15,589 nucleotides of DNA from G021776435 sp046756245 (lineage in GTDB: Bacteria > Pseudomonadota > Alphaproteobacteria > Caulobacterales > Parvularculaceae). Numbering within the stretch: position 1 is the stretch's first letter; every line of letters begins with the position of its first letter. Below are positions 13,101 to 15,589 of the stretch, in pieces. A program made the translations under genes and the position numbers. Below the pieces are notes generated by a model, which was not told the origin of the DNA, ran no database searches, and was given only the letters and a program-made list of their open reading frames with translations. The stretch is taken from assembly GCA_046756245.1 (NCBI GenBank), contig JBHHVZ010000068.1, positions 1 to 15,589 of the forward strand, written 5' to 3'.

Positions 13101-14715
13101 ACATCCTCCCCACGCCGAAGACGTTGGGGTGAAGCGTGCGGGTTTCGGCCTCGCGGATCGTATCGAGACAGAAGGCCAGCACCTTGCGGCTGTCCCGCGG
13201 GTCGATGAGGCCGTCGTCCCACAGCCGCGCGGTGGCGAAAAGCGCCATCGACTCCGCGTCATATTGCGCGACGACTTTCGCCGCCATGGCGTCGAGAAAT
13301 TCCGTATTCGGCTCTTCGCCATTGCGGCGTGCGCCTTCCTCGGCGACGATGCGCATTGTCTTGGCCGCCTGTTCGCCGCCCATCACGGCGATGCGGTTGT
13401 TGGGCCAGGCGAAGATGAAGCGCGGATCGAACGCGCGCCCGCACATGCCGTAATTGCCGGCCCCGAACGAGGCGCCGATATGCAGCGTCAGTTTGGGCGC
13501 GGTCATGTTGGTGACAGCCTGAATCATCTTGCTCCCGTGCTTGACGATGCCGCGCTGTTCGGCGTCGGTCCCGACCAGATAGCCGGTGGTGTTCTGGAGG
13601 AAGATCACCGGCGTATCCGACTGGCACATGAGCTGGATAAACTGCGCCGCTTTGGCCGAGCCGTCGGCGTCTATGGGGCCATTGTTCGAAATGATTCCAA
13701 CCGCATGGCCGGCGATCTGGCCTTGCGTGCACACGGTCGCCGCGCCATAGCCGTCCTTGAAGCCGAGCATGTCGGAACCGTCGACGAGGCGCGCGATCAC
13801 CTCGCGCGAGTCATAGGGCTGGCGGTAATCGACGGGAACGACGCCGAGAATTTCCTCCGGGTCGTATTTCGGTTCGGCGAAATTCAGTTCGCGCCTCGAT
13901 TGGTTCCGGTTCCAGTCGAGTTTAGCGACGATCTCGCGGGCGATACGGACGCCGTCGGCGTCGTTTTCGGCCATATATTCGGCGGTGCCGGAGACGTGAT
14001 AATGCATCTCCGCCCCGCCGAGTTCTTCGTCGGTTGCAATCTCGCCGGTTGCGGCTTTGAGGAGCGGCGGGCCGGCGAGAAAGACTTTCGTCCGTCCCCT
14101 GACCGCGATGACGTAATCGGAAAGCCCGGTCTGATAGGCGCCGCCCGCCGTCGACGATCCGTGCACGACGGCGATCACCGGGCAGCCGGCGGCCGAGAGT
14201 TTCGCGAGATTGGCGAAGCTCCGCCCGCCGGCGACGAACATTTCGGCCTGACGAAACAGATTGGCGCCGGCGCTTTCGATCAAATGCACGAAGGGCAGCT
14301 TGTTTTCGAGCGCGAGCGCTTGCGCCCGCAGCGCCTTCTCGACCCCCATCGGCGTCGCCGCGCCGCCCTTGATGCCGGAATCGCTCGCCGAGACGAGACA
14401 GCGCGCGCCGGCGATGAAACCGATGCCGGCGATGGAGCCGCCGCCGGAGATGTTCTGGTCGCCGTCGTCGTCGTGCATTTTGTAGCCGCACAGCGTCGAG
14501 AGTTCGAGAAACGGCGCGCCGCGGTCGAGGATCAGCGCAATGCGTTCGCGCGGCAGGATCTGCCCGCGCTTGTCGAATTTCGGCTTGGCGCGCGCCGAGG
14601 TTTCGACGATCTTGCGCTCCAGCCCGCGGAATTCCTCGATCAGCGCCAGATGATCGGCGCGGTTCTTCGCAAACTCTTCAGAGCGAATGTCAATCTTGGA
14701 GTCGAAAACCGGCAT
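13099..14715 (-). CDS. Acyl-CoA carboxylase beta subunit (MCC/GCC type)
   Basis: This 538-residue carboxyltransferase subunit moves CO2 from biotin to an acyl-CoA. Two crotonase-like lobes are seen. The N lobe has S-A-S-D-S-G-I-K-G-G (109-118) and the oxyanion loop G186-S-S-T-A-G-G-A-Y194. The C lobe has F-L-Q-N-T-T-G-Y-L-V-G (372-382), G-A-S-F-G-A-G-N-Y-G-M-C-G-R (414-427) and V-M-G-G-E-Q-A-A (444-451). This length and the N-Y-G-M-C-G-R form mark the MCC/GCC lineage (gamma-carboxylating) rather than PccB. In a by-eye comparison with remembered MCC sequence, small residues G163-G164 sit near where an aromatic residue is expected. That would favour a bulkier substrate such as geranyl-CoA. The ATG at 14715 has only a weak RBS. 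It is followed by the dehydrogenase gene after 160 nt filled by repeats. Confidence 0.93.
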   Translation of the reverse strand: MPVFDSKIDIRSEEFAKNRADHLALIEEFRGLERKIVETSARAKPKFDKRGQILPRERIALILDRGAPFLELSTLCGYKMHDDDGDQNISGGGSIAGIGFIAGARCLVSASDSGIKGGAATPMGVEKALRAQALALENKLPFVHLIESAGANLFRQAEMFVAGGRSFANLAKLSAAGCPVIAVVHGSSTAGGAYQTGLSDYVIAVRGRTKVFLAGPPLLKAATGEIATDEELGGAEMHYHVSGTAEYMAENDADGVRIAREIVAKLDWNRNQSRRELNFAEPKYDPEEILGVVPVDYRQPYDSREVIARLVDGSDMLGFKDGYGAATVCTQGQIAGHAVGIISNNGPIDADGSAKAAQFIQLMCQSDTPVIFLQNTTGYLVGTDAEQRGIVKHGSKMIQAVTNMTAPKLTLHIGASFGAGNYGMCGRAFDPRFIFAWPNNRIAVMGGEQAAKTMRIVAEEGARRNGEEPNTEFLDAMAAKVVAQYDAESMALFATARLWDDGLIDPRDSRKVLAFCLDTIREAETRTLHPNVFGVGRM

Positions 14716-14825
14716 AATTCAGCGTCTTTCGCGCTTTTCCTGCCGCATGAGGGGCTCACGCGGCCAGCCGTCAGACTAGAGCGGTTCCGCCCCGCCCGTC
14801 CATGGCGCGATGCTGTTGGTCCCAG

Positions 14826-15431
14826 CTATGATGCAGCCGCCCGCCGATACGCCTCTCGTTCGCTTAACCGCTTCCACCAGCGCGCGACATTCGGCGTCAG
14901 CGCTTCGTCGATGCCCAGCGTCTTCGCCAGATAGAGCGCGTAGCCGACGCAGATGTCGGCCACGGTGAAGCGTTCCGCACAGAGATAGTCGCGGCCAGAT
15001 AGTCCCTCCTCGACCGAACGCCAGCGGCCGAGGAACCATTTGCGGTAATCCTGGGCGACCTGCGGCTGGCGGCGGTTTTCGGGCTCCAGTTGGGAATAGC
15101 GCAGCACAAGCGTCTGCGGGAAGGTGAGCGTCGCATCCGAGCGGTGCAGCCAGTTTAGATACGCCGGATAGTCCCTTTCGTCGGGCGCGACCCCGAGAGG
15201 CGTCGGCCCGTAACGGTCGGCGAGATACTGACAGATCGCCGCCGACTCGGTCAGCATCGCCTCGGCGTCGATCAAGCAGGGCACCGTGCCCAGCGGGTTC
15301 ACCTCCTTATAATCTTTCTGGAAGATGCGCGGCGGAAAGGGCAGCGTGACGAGCTCGTAGTCGAGGCCCATCTCTTCAAGCGCCCAGAGGGCGCGCAAGG
15401 AACGCGCGCCCTGGCAATGATAAAGCTTCAT
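14826..15431 (-). CDS. Glutathione S-transferase family protein
   Basis: This 201-residue cytosolic-type GST would conjugate glutathione to electrophiles or act as a GSH-dependent isomerase or lyase. The thioredoxin-fold N domain begins M-K-L-Y-H-C and has S11 in G-A-R-S-L-R-A as a possible catalytic Ser. The cis-Pro motif is T-V-P51-C-L, and the gamma-glutamyl-binding E62-S63 lies in L-T-E-S-A-A-I. The all-helical C domain holds the folding motif F-T-V-A-D-I (155-160). The ATG at 15431 has GGGAG 10 nt upstream. An in-frame TTG at 15434 would have better spacing, so the start could be one codon earlier. It lies 110 nt before the carboxylase beta gene on the same strand and may be first in that cluster. 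Its metabolic link is unknown. Confidence 0.9.
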   Translation of the reverse strand: MKLYHCQGARSLRALWALEEMGLDYELVTLPFPPRIFQKDYKEVNPLGTVPCLIDAEAMLTESAAICQYLADRYGPTPLGVAPDERDYPAYLNWLHRSDATLTFPQTLVLRYSQLEPENRRQPQVAQDYRKWFLGRWRSVEEGLSGRDYLCAERFTVADICVGYALYLAKTLGIDEALTPNVARWWKRLSEREAYRRAAAS

Positions 15432-15506
15432 CAACGCGTCGCTCCCTGACGGCGAGGCTTACACCGACTTGGGCAGACGAGACCTTTCGGCGCCGCGTGG
15501 GAGGTT

Positions 15507-15545
15507 CCCTCTCCCCTTTGGGGGAGAGGGTTAGGGTGAGGGGGA
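15507..15545. repeat. CCCTCTCCCC palindrome, copy C, with GGGTGAGGGGG tail
   Basis: CCCTCTCCCC (15507-15516) pairs perfectly with GGGGAGAGGG (15521-15530) around TTTG. The tail TTAGGGTGAGGGGG follows, a very common form of this dispersed repeat. It is upstream of the GST gene. I see no gene in the remaining 155 nt to the right edge. Confidence 0.8.
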
Positions 15546-15589
15546 AGACGTATCCGTCTAGCTCGTTGAGTCAGTTCCCCGGGCGGGCG

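Noticed and set aside
12944..13322. Short minus-strand frames over the 12949-13100 repeat
   Set aside because: They cover a dispersed repeat and the 3' end of the carboxylase beta gene in another frame, with no RBS.
13129..14934. Long open plus-strand frame (601 codons) opposite the carboxylase beta gene
   Set aside because: It is antisense to a gene with clear catalytic motifs. It has no family features and has the usual composition of a GC-rich shadow frame.

Overview
The window comes from a GC-rich alphaproteobacterial chromosome. The signs are a perfect TTAA-N7-TTAA CtrA-type box, Tad-pilus genes, the alphaproteobacterial neighbourhood eno / FtsB-DivIC / pdhA, an L32 gene, and dispersed 'GTCATCCCGG' and 'CTCTCCCC' intergenic palindromes. 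I cannot name the genus. Caulobacterales-, Hyphomonad- or Parvularcula-like lineages fit, but this is inference. I see no phage, transposase, CRISPR array, tRNA or rRNA. All genes but one lie on the minus strand, so they read from high to low coordinates.

Region 1 (1-2683) holds Tad-pilus envelope genes: a TadG-like protein with a split von Willebrand A domain, followed by a TadE-like pseudopilin cut by the left edge. Region 2 (2684-6337) is housekeeping: enolase, a GNAT acetyltransferase four bases behind it, then an FtsB/DivIC divisome protein and pyruvate dehydrogenase E1 alpha. A CtrA-type box sits just upstream of the FtsB gene, and a strong intrinsic terminator closes pdhA. No pdhB follows.

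Region 3 (6338-8721) is mixed. A roughly 300-bp nested inverted-repeat element abuts the enolase start. Next come a strange Cys-hairpin/Arg-rich lipoprotein, rpmF with its terminator, and the only plus-strand gene, a small secreted protein. That gene shares a CTAG stop palindrome with the convergent BKACE gene.

Region 4 (8718-15431) is a catabolic cluster on the minus strand: glutathione S-transferase, acyl-CoA carboxylase beta, acyl-CoA dehydrogenase, acyl-CoA carboxylase alpha (biotin carboxylase plus BCCP), and a BKACE/DUF849 beta-keto acid cleavage enzyme. The dehydrogenase/carboxylase pair matches the logic of leucine (Liu/MCC) or acyclic terpene (Atu/GCC) degradation: oxidise a branched acyl-CoA, then carboxylate the gamma carbon. 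Sequence details lean toward the Atu/geranyl-CoA branch. No hydratase or HMG-CoA lyase gene is present here, and a BKACE gene sits where a lyase would be expected. Three gaps inside this cluster, and the flank beyond the GST, hold dispersed palindromic repeats.

The best candidates for something new are the lipoprotein with a symmetric twin CX3C motif (6724-7659), the carboxylase/BKACE cluster, the inverted-repeat element fused to the eno leader, and the putative CtrA control of ftsB-pdhA.
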